Assembly: GCA_902524845.1 (NCBI GenBank)
Contig: CABZEW010000016.1
Location: 1-43,784 of the forward strand
DNA from: an uncultured Alphaproteobacteria bacterium
GTDB taxonomy: Bacteria > Pseudomonadota > Alphaproteobacteria > Rhodobacterales > Rhodobacteraceae
Length of the DNA: 43,784 nt
Direction: 5' to 3'
In this document: piece after piece, positions 7,511 through 15,195 of the stretch
How the letters are laid out: the number at the start of each line of letters is the position of its first letter
Position numbering within the stretch: the stretch's first letter is position 1
Made by a program: the position numbers and the translations under genes
The notes under the pieces: model-generated
Database searches by the model: none
What the model was told of the DNA's origin: nothing
What the model saw: the letters and a program-made list of their open reading frames with translations, nothing else

Positions 7511-9592
7511 CTAGCTTTGGTGAAATAGATTTTCATCAGCTGTTTCAATTTTTTTATTGAGGCTAGAATACCGCAAATTCAAAAAAACTTTTTTTAGTGC
7601 TTCTCGTAGAACTCTTTTACTTCCAATTAAACAGACATTCTGTTTGCCTCTTGTAATTGCGGTATATATCAATTTTCTTGTAAGCATTATTCGATGATCA
7701 TCTACTATTGGCATAATTACGTTTGAGTATTCAGAGCCTTGACTTTTATGAACTGTTATAGCGTACGCTAAGTCCAAATAATCAATTTTATTACTATGGA
7801 AAAGTTTCATTCCTCCATCAAACTCTACTCTAATATTTTTCCCTACTTTATTAACAACGTAACCAATATCACCATTCCTAACATCAATATCATAATCATT
7901 TTGGGTACAAATTACCTTATCTCCTGCAGAAAATTTTACTTCTCTATCACCGTCCATTTTTGAAAAGACTTTTTCTCCATAAGGGTTATATTTTTTTTGC
8001 ATGATAGAGTTTAAGTTTATGAGTCCACTTGGATAGCGGCGCATAGGGGATAGAATTTGGGTTCTATCAAAATCATTATTGCCATTTTTGTTCCAAGTAA
8101 AAAAATCAACTACTTCAATAATCTTATCGACGACTTGTCCTTTCTCAACTTCTAAGAATGAGAAACCTGAGTTTGCAAAGTCGGTAGGGAATTCTACTAT
8201 TTCGCCTTTATTTATTGCTCTCGCTACATTTGGGATCATACTGTCACTTCCTTGTCGGAATTGCTTTGTTAATCTACTAACAACAATTTTTTTTGATCTT
8301 ATTAAATCTAAAAATGGTTGCCCTGCACCTACAGGTGGAAGTTGATCCACATCTCCTATCAAGATTAGTTGAGATCCTAAAGGTAACATTTTCACTAAAT
8401 CTTTGAATAAATTTATATCAATCATAGAAGACTCATCGACAATCAATGCATCAAACACAACGTCCTCTGCTGCAGAATCGATCATCACTTTTAGCATGTG
8501 AATTGTCGAAGGTTGGAATTTTTTGAGCGCCTGATTTTCGGCTATGCGTTTTGCTGCTCTTCCAGTTGGGGCACAGATGCGAATTGTCTTTCCGAACCCA
8601 TTTACTAAAACTTGAGCTAGACCTTCTATAATTCTTGTTTTTCCTGTCCCAGGACCACCAGTAATAATGGAAACCCCTGCCTCTAACGAATTTTGGATAG
8701 CTAAAACTTGTTCCTCAGATAAAGGATTAGTGGCATTTTTATTAGCCGAAAACTTCTTACCCTTTATTGCCCTGAAATTATCCTTAATCAAAAAGATCTG
8801 TTGGGCAATGTCATTATCTCGTTCGCATGCTTCAATTGTTTCTAAAAACTCCTTATCCTTAACTTTAAAATTATTAAACAAATGGGCATGACTACTAATT
8901 GCCGTTTGAATCGTTTCAAAATCGTTTTTTGTTATTTCTTGAGCTCTCAATAAAACCCTCTCTAAGGGCCCACAAGTATTTCCGCGTTCTACTTCACTTT
9001 GCATCAGTGCATGTCTTGTAGCAGCAACTATTTTTTGTTCTAAAGTTACTTCAATTCCGAAATTAGAGATAATATCCTCTATCTTGTCGAAACTAAGTCT
9101 AGGAACTCTTTGGAGTAGCATGTAGGGATCTTTATGGATCTCAGCAAAGAATTTATTGCCAAACTCATCTTTGACAAATTTCTTTTGTGTGTAGGAAAAG
9201 CCAATTTGTGAAAATAAAATTTCAAAGCCTGAGTTTTCGTAATCTAAATCCCAGCCTCCTAACAAAGCTTCAGTAAGTTTTTTGGTCGTTTTCTCTTCTA
9301 GTGATTTTATGTTGCGTTGAAGAAGATATTTAATAACTTTTATCCCTAGCTTCTGCGCAATGCTATCGGCATTCTTAGGTCCAATACCCAGAAAATTTTT
9401 ATTTGACAAATATCTCTTCAAGCCGTCTATTGGTTCTTGATTTAAAATTATTTGAGTTCCAAGTGGTGCCCCGTCTTTATTAAGTGGAAAAAAATAAAAG
9501 CCATCCCGGGCAAATGCAAGATTATCAGATACAACTTCCTTACAGTTAATGAGCTCTGTACTACCATCAAAATAACGTATTATACCGATCAA
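7511..9592 (-). CDS. recD2: RecD2-like SF1B DNA helicase
   Basis: 693 residues. The N-terminal part carries helix-hairpin-helix-like sequence ('FLGIGPKNADSIAQKLG') typical of RecD2 rather than RecBCD RecD. The helicase core follows: Walker A 'GGPGTGKT' at 312-319, Walker B 'DALIVDESSMID', 'LILIGDVDQLPPVGAGQPF', 'LTKQFRQ' (motif IV region), and near the C-terminus 'YAITVHKSQGSEYSNV' and 'LIYTAITRGKQNV' (motifs V and VI). RecD2 enzymes are 5'-3' single-strand translocases acting in DNA repair. The start is TTG with a GGAG ribosome site 8 nt upstream; no in-frame ATG fits. It is somewhat divergent, and other SF1B helicases (TraA-like) are less likely because no relaxase domain is present. Confidence 0.85.
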   Translation of the reverse strand: MIGIIRYFDGSTELINCKEVVSDNLAFARDGFYFFPLNKDGAPLGTQIILNQEPIDGLKRYLSNKNFLGIGPKNADSIAQKLGIKVIKYLLQRNIKSLEEKTTKKLTEALLGGWDLDYENSGFEILFSQIGFSYTQKKFVKDEFGNKFFAEIHKDPYMLLQRVPRLSFDKIEDIISNFGIEVTLEQKIVAATRHALMQSEVERGNTCGPLERVLLRAQEITKNDFETIQTAISSHAHLFNNFKVKDKEFLETIEACERDNDIAQQIFLIKDNFRAIKGKKFSANKNATNPLSEEQVLAIQNSLEAGVSIITGGPGTGKTRIIEGLAQVLVNGFGKTIRICAPTGRAAKRIAENQALKKFQPSTIHMLKVMIDSAAEDVVFDALIVDESSMIDINLFKDLVKMLPLGSQLILIGDVDQLPPVGAGQPFLDLIRSKKIVVSRLTKQFRQGSDSMIPNVARAINKGEIVEFPTDFANSGFSFLEVEKGQVVDKIIEVVDFFTWNKNGNNDFDRTQILSPMRRYPSGLINLNSIMQKKYNPYGEKVFSKMDGDREVKFSAGDKVICTQNDYDIDVRNGDIGYVVNKVGKNIRVEFDGGMKLFHSNKIDYLDLAYAITVHKSQGSEYSNVIMPIVDDHRIMLTRKLIYTAITRGKQNVCLIGSKRVLREALKKVFLNLRYSSLNKKIETADENLFHQS

Positions 9593-9768
9593 AGAGCCTA
9601 CTCCATTTTTATCATTTGAGTATAATAAATCTCTTAATATAAAAGAACAAATAGCTTACGGTTAACTGGCAATAACTGCTTACCAAACAAATTTAATATA
9701 CACAATTTCCTAGCTTGGGATATATTTGATTGAGAGTTCTGAATATAAACTTTTATTAGAGAAAAACG

Positions 9769-11634
9769 ATAAGCACCATAACTCGAAAACTAACGGTCAT
9801 TTTTGCCACTGATGTGGTTGGTTATAGCAAGCACATGGAAAAAAATGAAAGTGAATCTGTTAGAACACTACGTGTCTGTGAAACTATTCTTAAAGATCTC
9901 TTTAAAAAATATGAGGGCCGTCTTTTTAATTCTGGCGGTGATTCTTTCTTTGCTGAATTTCCTAGTGCAGTTTCAGCTGTTGAATGCGCATCTGAATTTC
10001 AAAGACAACTTAGTGAATTTTACTCCCAGAACGATCTAGAAATTAAGCTAAAATTTCGCGTTGGAATACACTTGGGTGATGTAATAAAAGAGAAGCGAAA
10101 CCTTCTTGGAGATGGCGTTAACATCGCAGCTAGACTGGAGTCGTTGGCCCAACCTTCAGGGATAACGATTTCTAAATCAATTTTTGATTTAGTAAAAGGA
10201 AAAGTTAATTCATCCTTCAATGATCTTGGTTTACAAAAAGTGAAAGAAAATGAATTTCATGCGTATGATATTCTATTAAGCAAATCACAAAAGCGAAATC
10301 TCAGAAAATCCTCAAAGCCCACGTTACGTTATTTAGGATCTGCAGCAGCACTCTTCGTAGCTGCTTTTGTTGGAATATTTTTTTACTTCCAACCAGATTC
10401 AACACCAATTAGCAAAACTAAAATATTGCCGACGGATAAACCGTCAATTTTGGTAATGCCTTTTGAAAATCAAACCGGACAATCTAATCATGACTTTATA
10501 GGGTTTGGAATAACAAGTAATATTATTTCCAACTTATCAATAAATGACTCGATTTTGGTATCTTCTTCTAGCACCGCGAAATATGTTCGAGAAAAAAACT
10601 TCTCCGATGAAGAGATCAAAGCAAAATACGGCATTCAATATCTCTTAAGAGGAGATGTTCAAGGTGCTGAAGGAGCCTTTCGAGTTACCTTACAGATGAC
10701 TGATCTTAAAAAGAGTGAGGTTGTATGGTCAAAACTGTTCGATTTTAAGGAGTTAAAAGAACTTTTTCCTGTCCAAGAAAAAATAAGTCTAGCCATTTTG
10801 GAACAGATGAGGATTAAGACAAGCGGATCACAGTTGCCAAAAAAAAATTATTTCACTAGTCCAGAAGCCTATAAACATTTTCTTAATGCCTGGGCTGCTT
10901 TTGGCTTGAAGACTGTAGAAGGAAGTCAAAAAGCTGAAAATCTTTGGAAAAAAGCCATAGAATTAGATCCAAATCACCGCCGATTAAATTTTATGATGGC
11001 ATGGGTTCATTGGAGAAAGGTCACAATGAGAATGTCTGAGGACCCAAAAAAAGATATGGAAAAAGCCTACACCATTGCATTAAATACAATTGAAGAGTTT
11101 CCTGAATGGGCAACACCTAAAGCTTTAGCAGGCTTAATCGAATTATTTTTAAAAAAGTATGATGAAGCCTGTGGTAGGATCCCTACTTTAATTAAGGAAG
11201 CAAAAGACCATTCAGATTTAGGCACAGCCAACCTAGTGATCCACTCTTGTGGCAGTCTAGAAGAAGCGATAGAAAACTATGAGAAAATAATGTTGGCAAC
11301 TCCGCATCATGCGGCGTGGATAACTTATATGTACAATCACGCCTTAATTGAGAATAAACAATATGAAAAGGCCGAGAGCTTTGCCCTGTCAAAACTAAAT
11401 GAAAAGCTAAATTGGACTGGGGTTGATCAAACGTTATATTTGCAACTTGCTTATCTGTATGAACTAAGAGGGAGTAAAAAGAAGGCAAAGAAAATGTTCG
11501 AACTGCATAAATCCATTGATGGAAAAGGTAAAACGGGTGAAGTTATTCATAAAGAATATATTACCGCTCGCGATAAAACTTATCTTAATGAGTTAATATC
11601 TGCCTTAAAGCCATATGGATTGACTGAAAAATAA
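9769..11634 (+). CDS. Class III adenylate/guanylate cyclase with TM segment, TolB-like domain and TPRs; start codon anomalous
   Basis: Domains in order (numbered from 9769): cyclase catalytic domain ~5-165, one transmembrane helix ~187-207, a TolB/FlgO-like domain ~225-345 ('PSILVMPFENQTGQ', 'YLLRGDVQGAEGAFRVTLQM') and a TPR-rich tail to 621. This architecture is common in alphaproteobacteria. The cyclase would face the cytoplasm and make cAMP or cGMP. The two metal-binding Asp are in 'IFATDVVGYS' (D15) and 'NSGGDSFF' (D58). The first ordinary start in frame is GTG at 9814, which begins one codon after D15 and would delete the first catalytic strand. The open frame extends upstream to a stop at 9757, and the family-like sequence begins at an ATA at 9769. 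So the gene uses a rare start, or a start mutation or base error is present. Confidence 0.8.
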   Translation: MSTITRKLTVIFATDVVGYSKHMEKNESESVRTLRVCETILKDLFKKYEGRLFNSGGDSFFAEFPSAVSAVECASEFQRQLSEFYSQNDLEIKLKFRVGIHLGDVIKEKRNLLGDGVNIAARLESLAQPSGITISKSIFDLVKGKVNSSFNDLGLQKVKENEFHAYDILLSKSQKRNLRKSSKPTLRYLGSAAALFVAAFVGIFFYFQPDSTPISKTKILPTDKPSILVMPFENQTGQSNHDFIGFGITSNIISNLSINDSILVSSSSTAKYVREKNFSDEEIKAKYGIQYLLRGDVQGAEGAFRVTLQMTDLKKSEVVWSKLFDFKELKELFPVQEKISLAILEQMRIKTSGSQLPKKNYFTSPEAYKHFLNAWAAFGLKTVEGSQKAENLWKKAIELDPNHRRLNFMMAWVHWRKVTMRMSEDPKKDMEKAYTIALNTIEEFPEWATPKALAGLIELFLKKYDEACGRIPTLIKEAKDHSDLGTANLVIHSCGSLEEAIENYEKIMLATPHHAAWITYMYNHALIENKQYEKAESFALSKLNEKLNWTGVDQTLYLQLAYLYELRGSKKKAKKMFELHKSIDGKGKTGEVIHKEYITARDKTYLNELISALKPYGLTEK

Positions 11635-11645
11635 CAACCCAACTT

Positions 11646-11676
11646 TTACAAGCCTTAATCTTGTAATATTTTTTTT
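11646..11676 (+). terminator. Rho-independent terminator of the cyclase gene
   Basis: A 7-bp stem (11646-11652 pairs with 11660-11666) around a 7-nt loop is followed by TA and eight T residues. It starts 11 nt after the cyclase stop. The stem is AT-rich, so efficiency may be moderate. Its right arm coincides with the proposed -35 box of the heat-shock promoter of the next gene. Confidence 0.6.
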
Positions 11677-11687
11677 AGAACCCATAT
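11660..11687 (+). promoter_or_regulatory. Sigma-32 (RpoH)-type heat-shock promoter for hsp20
   Basis: CTTGTAA at 11660-11666 matches the CTTGAAA -35 consensus in 6 of 7 positions. After a 13-nt spacer, ACCCATAT at 11680-11687 matches CCCCATNT in all but the first position. It lies about 60 nt before the ATG of the small heat-shock gene, the right place for RpoH control. The match is read by eye and not experimentally supported here. Confidence 0.6.
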
Positions 11688-11748
11688 AAAAATTCAGGCG
11701 CCTAATAGGGCCTACTTATATAAATCTTGCTTAATAAAGGAGATAAAC

Positions 11749-12198
11749 ATGAATAGTTTAAGCACACTGAGAAATGCTTTGCAGGCATTTGATACAAATA
11801 CATTTTCACCTTTTGCTGTAGGCTTTGATAAAACTTTTGATCGACTTTGGGACTACGCAGCGCATCAAAGTGATACGAATGTAGGTTTTCCACACTATAA
11901 CATCGTGCAAAACGATAACTATAAATATACCATCGAAATGGCATTAGCCGGCTACAGCAAATCCGATATTGACGTCGAGGTCGCAGATGGTGTCTTGACG
12001 ATAAAGTCGATGAAAACAATTGAAGACAGCGACAATAAAGTTTACCGAGGCATTGCTTCAAGAAACTTTACGAGGAAGTTTACAATAGCCGACGACATCG
12101 TCGTTAAAGATGGGTCCTTGAAAGATGGGATGCTTTCAATAGAATTAGAGAGAGTGGTGCCAGAAGAAAAAAAGCCACGTCTCGTGAAGATAAAATAA
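11749..12198 (+). CDS. Small heat-shock protein Hsp20, IbpA-like
   Basis: 149 residues. An alpha-crystallin domain (about 35-130) contains 'YTIEMALAGYSKSDIDVEVADG', 'LTIKS', 'IASRNFTRKFTIADDI' and 'KDGMLSIELERVVPEEKKPR', a pattern shared with E. coli IbpA/IbpB. The tail 'VKIK' keeps a V-x-I version of the C-terminal IxI motif used for oligomer assembly. It is an ATP-independent cytoplasmic holdase that keeps aggregating proteins accessible to DnaK/ClpB. A strong AAGGAG ribosome site lies 6-7 nt before the ATG. A sigma-32-like promoter is visible upstream, so heat induction is expected. It is monocistronic: a terminator precedes the promoter and a strong hairpin follows the gene. Confidence 0.93.
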   Translation: MNSLSTLRNALQAFDTNTFSPFAVGFDKTFDRLWDYAAHQSDTNVGFPHYNIVQNDNYKYTIEMALAGYSKSDIDVEVADGVLTIKSMKTIEDSDNKVYRGIASRNFTRKFTIADDIVVKDGSLKDGMLSIELERVVPEEKKPRLVKIK

Positions 12199-12206
12199 TT
12201 TTATAT

Positions 12207-12230
12207 GGGAGAGGGTAAACACCCTCTCCC
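12207..12230. terminator. GC-rich hairpin between convergent hsp20 and hemG-like genes
   Basis: A perfect 10-bp stem (12207-12216 with 12221-12230) around an AAAC loop lies in the 41-bp gap between two converging genes. No long T-run follows on the plus strand. On the minus strand it is followed by an AT-rich stretch. It probably works as a shared, bidirectional terminator. Confidence 0.65.
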
Positions 12231-12239
12231 GATTTCAGA

Positions 12240-12758
12240 CTAAAAAATTTCTTTCGCAAACTGGTTCACTTTTTTCCAATCTGTAAACTCATAAGTTTTC
12301 GTGGTATCGGTAGGACCGTTTGTAATCAACATGATAAATCTAATAATTAATCGATCAAAAAATCGATAACTGGGGTAGTCAATCCTTCCCGCGAAAACTG
12401 CTAATTTATTGGGTCGCCAACCCGATAGCTCCAAGAATTTTTTCATGTAGGGATTAGTATCAGGTTTATTTTTTCCTTTTTTTCTGGCAACTACATTTAC
12501 CGTGAAAAAAGCTGTTTGTTTTTTTTCTAGCTCCTCTTTATTTACTTTAACGAACTTGTAAACTAATGGATTATGTTTTCCATATCTAATACTGGCTCCA
12601 ATCACTATTTTTGTGTATTGGGCTAAATCAACCTCAAGAGAATTTTCTATTTTACACAGAGTTACTTCCAATTTTTTATCAGAAGACTCTATTATTCGAT
12701 CACAAATTCTTTTTGTTTGCCCATCTGTCGTGGAATATATAATTAGAGTTTTTTTCAT
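12240..12758 (-). CDS. hemG: HemG-like flavodoxin-fold protoporphyrinogen IX dehydrogenase
   Basis: 172 residues, close to the ~180 of E. coli HemG, which oxidises protoporphyrinogen IX to protoporphyrin IX and passes electrons to quinones. The flavodoxin phosphate loop 'IIYSTTDGQTKRI' is at the N-terminus. HemG-specific segments then follow: 'IVIGASIRYGKHNPLV', 'AFFTVNVVARKKGK', 'TNPYMKKFL', 'WRPNKLAVFAGRIDYPSYRFFDR' and the C-terminal 'TDTTKTYEFTDW'. The long insert loop that separates HemG from plain flavodoxins is therefore present. HemG is mainly a gammaproteobacterial solution while most alphaproteobacteria use HemJ, so it is phylogenetically odd here. The ribosome site is weak. No other haem gene is nearby. 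Confidence 0.8.
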   Translation of the reverse strand: MKKTLIIYSTTDGQTKRICDRIIESSDKKLEVTLCKIENSLEVDLAQYTKIVIGASIRYGKHNPLVYKFVKVNKEELEKKQTAFFTVNVVARKKGKNKPDTNPYMKKFLELSGWRPNKLAVFAGRIDYPSYRFFDRLIIRFIMLITNGPTDTTKTYEFTDWKKVNQFAKEIF

Positions 12759-12873
12759 ATCTGATAAAGTTTTACCAAGGTTAGAAATAACGTATCATCT
12801 TTAATTTTCTAGTAAAAAGTTTTTATATATTTATTAAAAATACTTGATACGATAGTACACTATATGAACTTAA

Positions 12874-12883
12874 CAAAAGGGGG
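12874..12883 (+). promoter_or_regulatory. Unusual G5 ribosome-binding site
   Basis: CAAAAGGGGG lies exactly 6 nt before the ATG at 12890. The same 10-mer occurs at the same spacing before the next gene (13573-13582). Five Gs are not the usual GGAGG complement of 16S rRNA, so pairing would include G-U or a mismatch. Confidence 0.5.
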
Positions 12884-12889
12884 TCCATT

Positions 12890-13510
12890 ATGAAAATAGT
12901 ATCAGTTAGACAGATGTCTCCATCAGCTGGAAAAGAAATGCTTATGGAAGAACGCATTAGAAGAGCATCCGGTGTGATGGCGAGGCATGGAGCAGCATCG
13001 CGTATTTTTAAAATTCAAGGAGGAGATAGCGCAGGCGACTATCTTTTGATGAACCTATTCAATAGCTTTTCTGCAGCGAGTACAACATTTCAGAAGATGT
13101 CTGCAGATCCGGAGATAGCAAAATTATTCATGGAGCGAGCACTAAATCCTGCTGGTGATATAACAGGTCCTGATTTATTCAGGTCTGTGTATGGCGAACC
13201 ACCTGAAAAACCATCGCCAATTTTGATTGGTAGAGGGTATCAAGTACCAAGAGGAAAAGTAAAAGATATGCTTTCTATGGCACCGGAACTAGAAGCTCTT
13301 TTTAAGAAAGTGGACTCGTCGATTGGTGTGGTAATGCCAGTTATCGCTGCAGACCACGAAATGATGTATATCACGTATAGATTTACTTCATGGGATCACA
13401 TGGGGAGTGCTCTGGACACAATGGTTGAAAACCAAGATTTTCAGAACCTCATCACAAAAGCGAATGAGCTAGGCACTCTTAAAATGTCGCGCATGATGAG
13501 CTTGATGTAA
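12890..13510 (+). CDS. Uncharacterised protein, probably a tandem dimeric alpha/beta-barrel (ferredoxin-like) repeat
   Basis: 206 residues, no signal peptide or membrane segment. Two halves look similar in layout. Residues ~1-100 run strand, helix ('MLMEERIRRASGVMARHG'), strand, 'DYLLMNLFNSFSAASTTFQKM' and a closing strand. Residues ~110-206 run 'GRGYQVPRGKVKDML', 'YITYRFTSWDHMGSAL' and 'LGTLKMSRMMSL'. This is how tandem ABM/NIPSNAP-like domains look, often small-molecule or haem-handling proteins, but no named family is recognised. Ribosome site G5 (12874-12883). A strong terminator follows immediately, so it is probably its own transcription unit. The nearby small membrane-protein gene shares the same unusual leader. 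Confidence 0.7.
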   Translation: MKIVSVRQMSPSAGKEMLMEERIRRASGVMARHGAASRIFKIQGGDSAGDYLLMNLFNSFSAASTTFQKMSADPEIAKLFMERALNPAGDITGPDLFRSVYGEPPEKPSPILIGRGYQVPRGKVKDMLSMAPELEALFKKVDSSIGVVMPVIAADHEMMYITYRFTSWDHMGSALDTMVENQDFQNLITKANELGTLKMSRMMSLM

Positions 13511-13518
13511 ATAATGCT

Positions 13519-13552
13519 AAGGCGTCTAATATTCTTTGGACGCCTTTTTTTT
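13519..13552 (+). terminator. Rho-independent terminator
   Basis: An 8-bp stem with AAGGCGTC (13519-13526) and GACGCCTT (13539-13546) is closed by a 12-nt loop and runs into eight consecutive T residues (13545-13552). It starts 8 nt after the stop of the tandem-domain gene. This is one of the clearest terminators in the window. Confidence 0.85.
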
Positions 13553-13572
13553 ATCTTAACTGAGAGCTAATT

Positions 13573-13582
13573 CAAAAGGGGG
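13573..13582 (+). promoter_or_regulatory. Unusual G5 ribosome-binding site (second copy)
   Basis: The sequence CAAAAGGGGG is identical to 12874-12883 and again stands 6 nt before the ATG, here at 13589. No comparable G5 element was noticed before other genes in the window. Confidence 0.5.
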
Positions 13583-13588
13583 ATTTTA

Positions 13589-13879
13589 ATGACTGAATCC
13601 CAAATATATAGCTTGCAAGCTAGTAATTTTATTAACCATGTGATGTTTCAAGTATGTGTGGTCATATCTATGTTCATAGCGTTCAGGCTCTCTAGAGTTA
13701 CAAATGAAATGGGTGCAGGAATAGCAATGAAAGGGCTCGCTACTCTTTTTGGTTTGGGTGTAGTCTATTTCAATTTAGATATGGGTGCGTGGCGAGTAGA
13801 TATTTTTCAAGGTACGGCAGCAAGGCTTGCTGCATTAAGGGACTCCAGTGTCGAAATTTCCCAGGGCTCAGCTAATTAG
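13589..13879 (+). CDS. Small two-TM membrane protein of unknown function
   Basis: 96 residues. Two hydrophobic segments are visible: about 16-36 ('NHVMFQVCVVISMFIAF') and about 52-68 ('GLATLFGLGVVYFNL'). A short amphipathic N-terminus and a polar tail with an Arg/Ala-rich helix flank them. No family recognised. It starts after a terminator, so it needs its own promoter or read-through. Its CAAAAGGGGG leader matches that of the preceding gene, hinting at co-regulation at translation. Confidence 0.65.
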   Translation: MTESQIYSLQASNFINHVMFQVCVVISMFIAFRLSRVTNEMGAGIAMKGLATLFGLGVVYFNLDMGAWRVDIFQGTAARLAALRDSSVEISQGSAN

Positions 13880-13884
13880 CTTGA

Positions 13885-14013
13885 GCAATCTGGCATGCAA
13901 CAGATTTTCCTACACACAACCTCTTCGCAGATGTAGGTAATGTTATATGTTCCCTAGTTATTTTGGCAATCATTCTACTAGGCATTTGGGGTCCAAAGAT
14001 GAAAGCTTCATAA
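13885..14013 (+). pseudogene. Possible remnant of a small membrane protein
   Basis: An open frame of 42 codons lies between a TGA at 13882 and a TAA at 14011. It contains a clear hydrophobic helix ('SLVILAIILLGIWGPK') after a polar stretch. No ATG or GTG precedes the helix. It could be a decayed copy of a short membrane protein like its upstream neighbour, or chance. The rest of the 13880-14089 gap holds only the hairpin listed next. Confidence 0.2.
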
Positions 14014-14025
14014 GAATAGATAATT

Positions 14026-14062
14026 GAGGTTAGGGGCTTAAAAAGCCTATCCCTATTACCTC
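14026..14062. terminator. Imperfect hairpin before the quinone-oxidoreductase 3' end
   Basis: GAGGT (14026-14030) pairs with ACCTC (14058-14062), and the inner AGG-GGCTT pairs with AAGCC-CCT with small bulges. On the plus strand only a broken A/T-rich tail follows. It sits between a plus-strand small-protein region and the stop of the minus-strand oxidoreductase, so it may terminate either. Confidence 0.4.
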
Positions 14063-14089
14063 GAAAAATCTTTTGTTTAACTAATATTT

Positions 14090-15088
14090 TTAGATCTTAA
14101 TTAATACGCTGCCTTTTCTACCGGGTATCAATGTAGCGTCATGAGACTGTGCAAAATCAGTAAAATCAAAAACATGACCTATAGCCATCTTTAGTGCCCC
14201 ATCGAAGTGTGCATCGTGAAGAGCTTTTATTGCTCGGTCTCTATCGTCTTTTGGCAATATATAAATTAATGCGATGTTTATTTTTAAAGCTTTGAAAAGA
14301 TAGGGACCAAAAGGGAATGTTGGGTTCATGTTCTTTGCACCACCATAGAGAGAAATTTCTCCATTTTGCCTTACAATTTTATGTAAAAGATTTACATTTT
14401 CCCCAAACTCCACCTCTATTGCTCTGTCAACTCCATTTGGATATATATCTAAAATCTTTTTGGATATATCGGGATCTCTATAATCAAATACATGATCTGC
14501 ACCGGCTTCTCGCATATGTTGAAACCCATTTTCTGATCCAGAGGCAATTACTGAAGCGCCAGACCACTTTGCCAACTGTATGCAGGTGTGTCCTACCGCT
14601 CCTGCTCCCCCTGATACAAATACTGTTTTTCCGCCAAGCTCTCCATCACCTAAAGTACAATAGGACGCGGTAAGTCCAGGAATTCCTAAACATGCTCCAG
14701 TTTCAAATGACATACTCTCTGGCATTTCAACAGCTTGAGCACTTGGAAGGGCAATATACTCTGCAGCGGTTCCATTTGGTCTTTGCCATTGACCATTCCA
14801 TATCCATACTCTTTGACCAATTCTATTTTCATTAACACTTTCGCCTACAGCTGTGATGGTTCCAGATCCATCAGAGTTTGGTACTATTTGCTCAAACTGA
14901 GGTTTTGTGACTCCAGGGCGATTCCCGGCTCTTGACTTTGCATCAGATGGATTAGATCCAGAAAATTCAAGAGAGACTAACACCTCACCCTTACCTGGTT
15001 TTGGTATAGGCAGTTCCCTAAATTTCAGAACATCGGTCGAAACACCAAAATCGCTATAGGTTATAGCTTTCATCATACTCGCATCCAT
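14090..15088 (-). CDS. Zinc-independent MDR oxidoreductase, quinone-reductase-like (NADPH)
   Basis: 332 residues, the normal length for quinone oxidoreductase-type medium-chain reductases. The N-terminal GroES-like domain has 'MKAITYSDFG', 'PIPKPGKGEVLVSLEFSGSN' and 'PSDAKSRAG'. The cofactor domain has 'FVSGGAGAVGHTCIQLAKW' as dinucleotide-binding motif and 'GADHVFDYRD'. The structural and catalytic zinc cysteines of alcohol dehydrogenases are absent. It probably reduces quinones or activated enones in the cytosol; the substrate is unknown. The start at 15088 is supported by AGGA 9 nt upstream; an ATG five codons downstream is a weaker alternative. It is transcribed alone, divergently from the methyltransferase gene. 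Confidence 0.88.
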   Translation of the reverse strand: MDASMMKAITYSDFGVSTDVLKFRELPIPKPGKGEVLVSLEFSGSNPSDAKSRAGNRPGVTKPQFEQIVPNSDGSGTITAVGESVNENRIGQRVWIWNGQWQRPNGTAAEYIALPSAQAVEMPESMSFETGACLGIPGLTASYCTLGDGELGGKTVFVSGGAGAVGHTCIQLAKWSGASVIASGSENGFQHMREAGADHVFDYRDPDISKKILDIYPNGVDRAIEVEFGENVNLLHKIVRQNGEISLYGGAKNMNPTFPFGPYLFKALKINIALIYILPKDDRDRAIKALHDAHFDGALKMAIGHVFDFTDFAQSHDATLIPGRKGSVLIKI

Positions 15089-15195
15089 CTTAAATTTTCC
15101 TATTCTTTAATTTTTTTTTATTATTAGACAACTTGCCTTAGGCGATTAGAATATACTACACGAATGTATGAATTGTAATTTTATTGTTTTAGAAG

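Noticed and set aside
11702-12061. 119-codon frame opposite hsp20
   Set aside because: It is antisense to a clear alpha-crystallin gene, Cys/Arg-rich, and has no ribosome site or recognisable domain.
12791-12851. Inverted repeat CGTATCA (12791-12797) / TGATACG (12845-12851) in the hemG/12890 gap
   Set aside because: Arms of 7 nt separated by 47 nt in very AT-rich DNA are expected by chance; no promoter element is placed convincingly around them.
14317-14935. Plus-strand frames inside the quinone-oxidoreductase gene
   Set aside because: They are shadows of the minus-strand MDR gene, which has complete family motifs.
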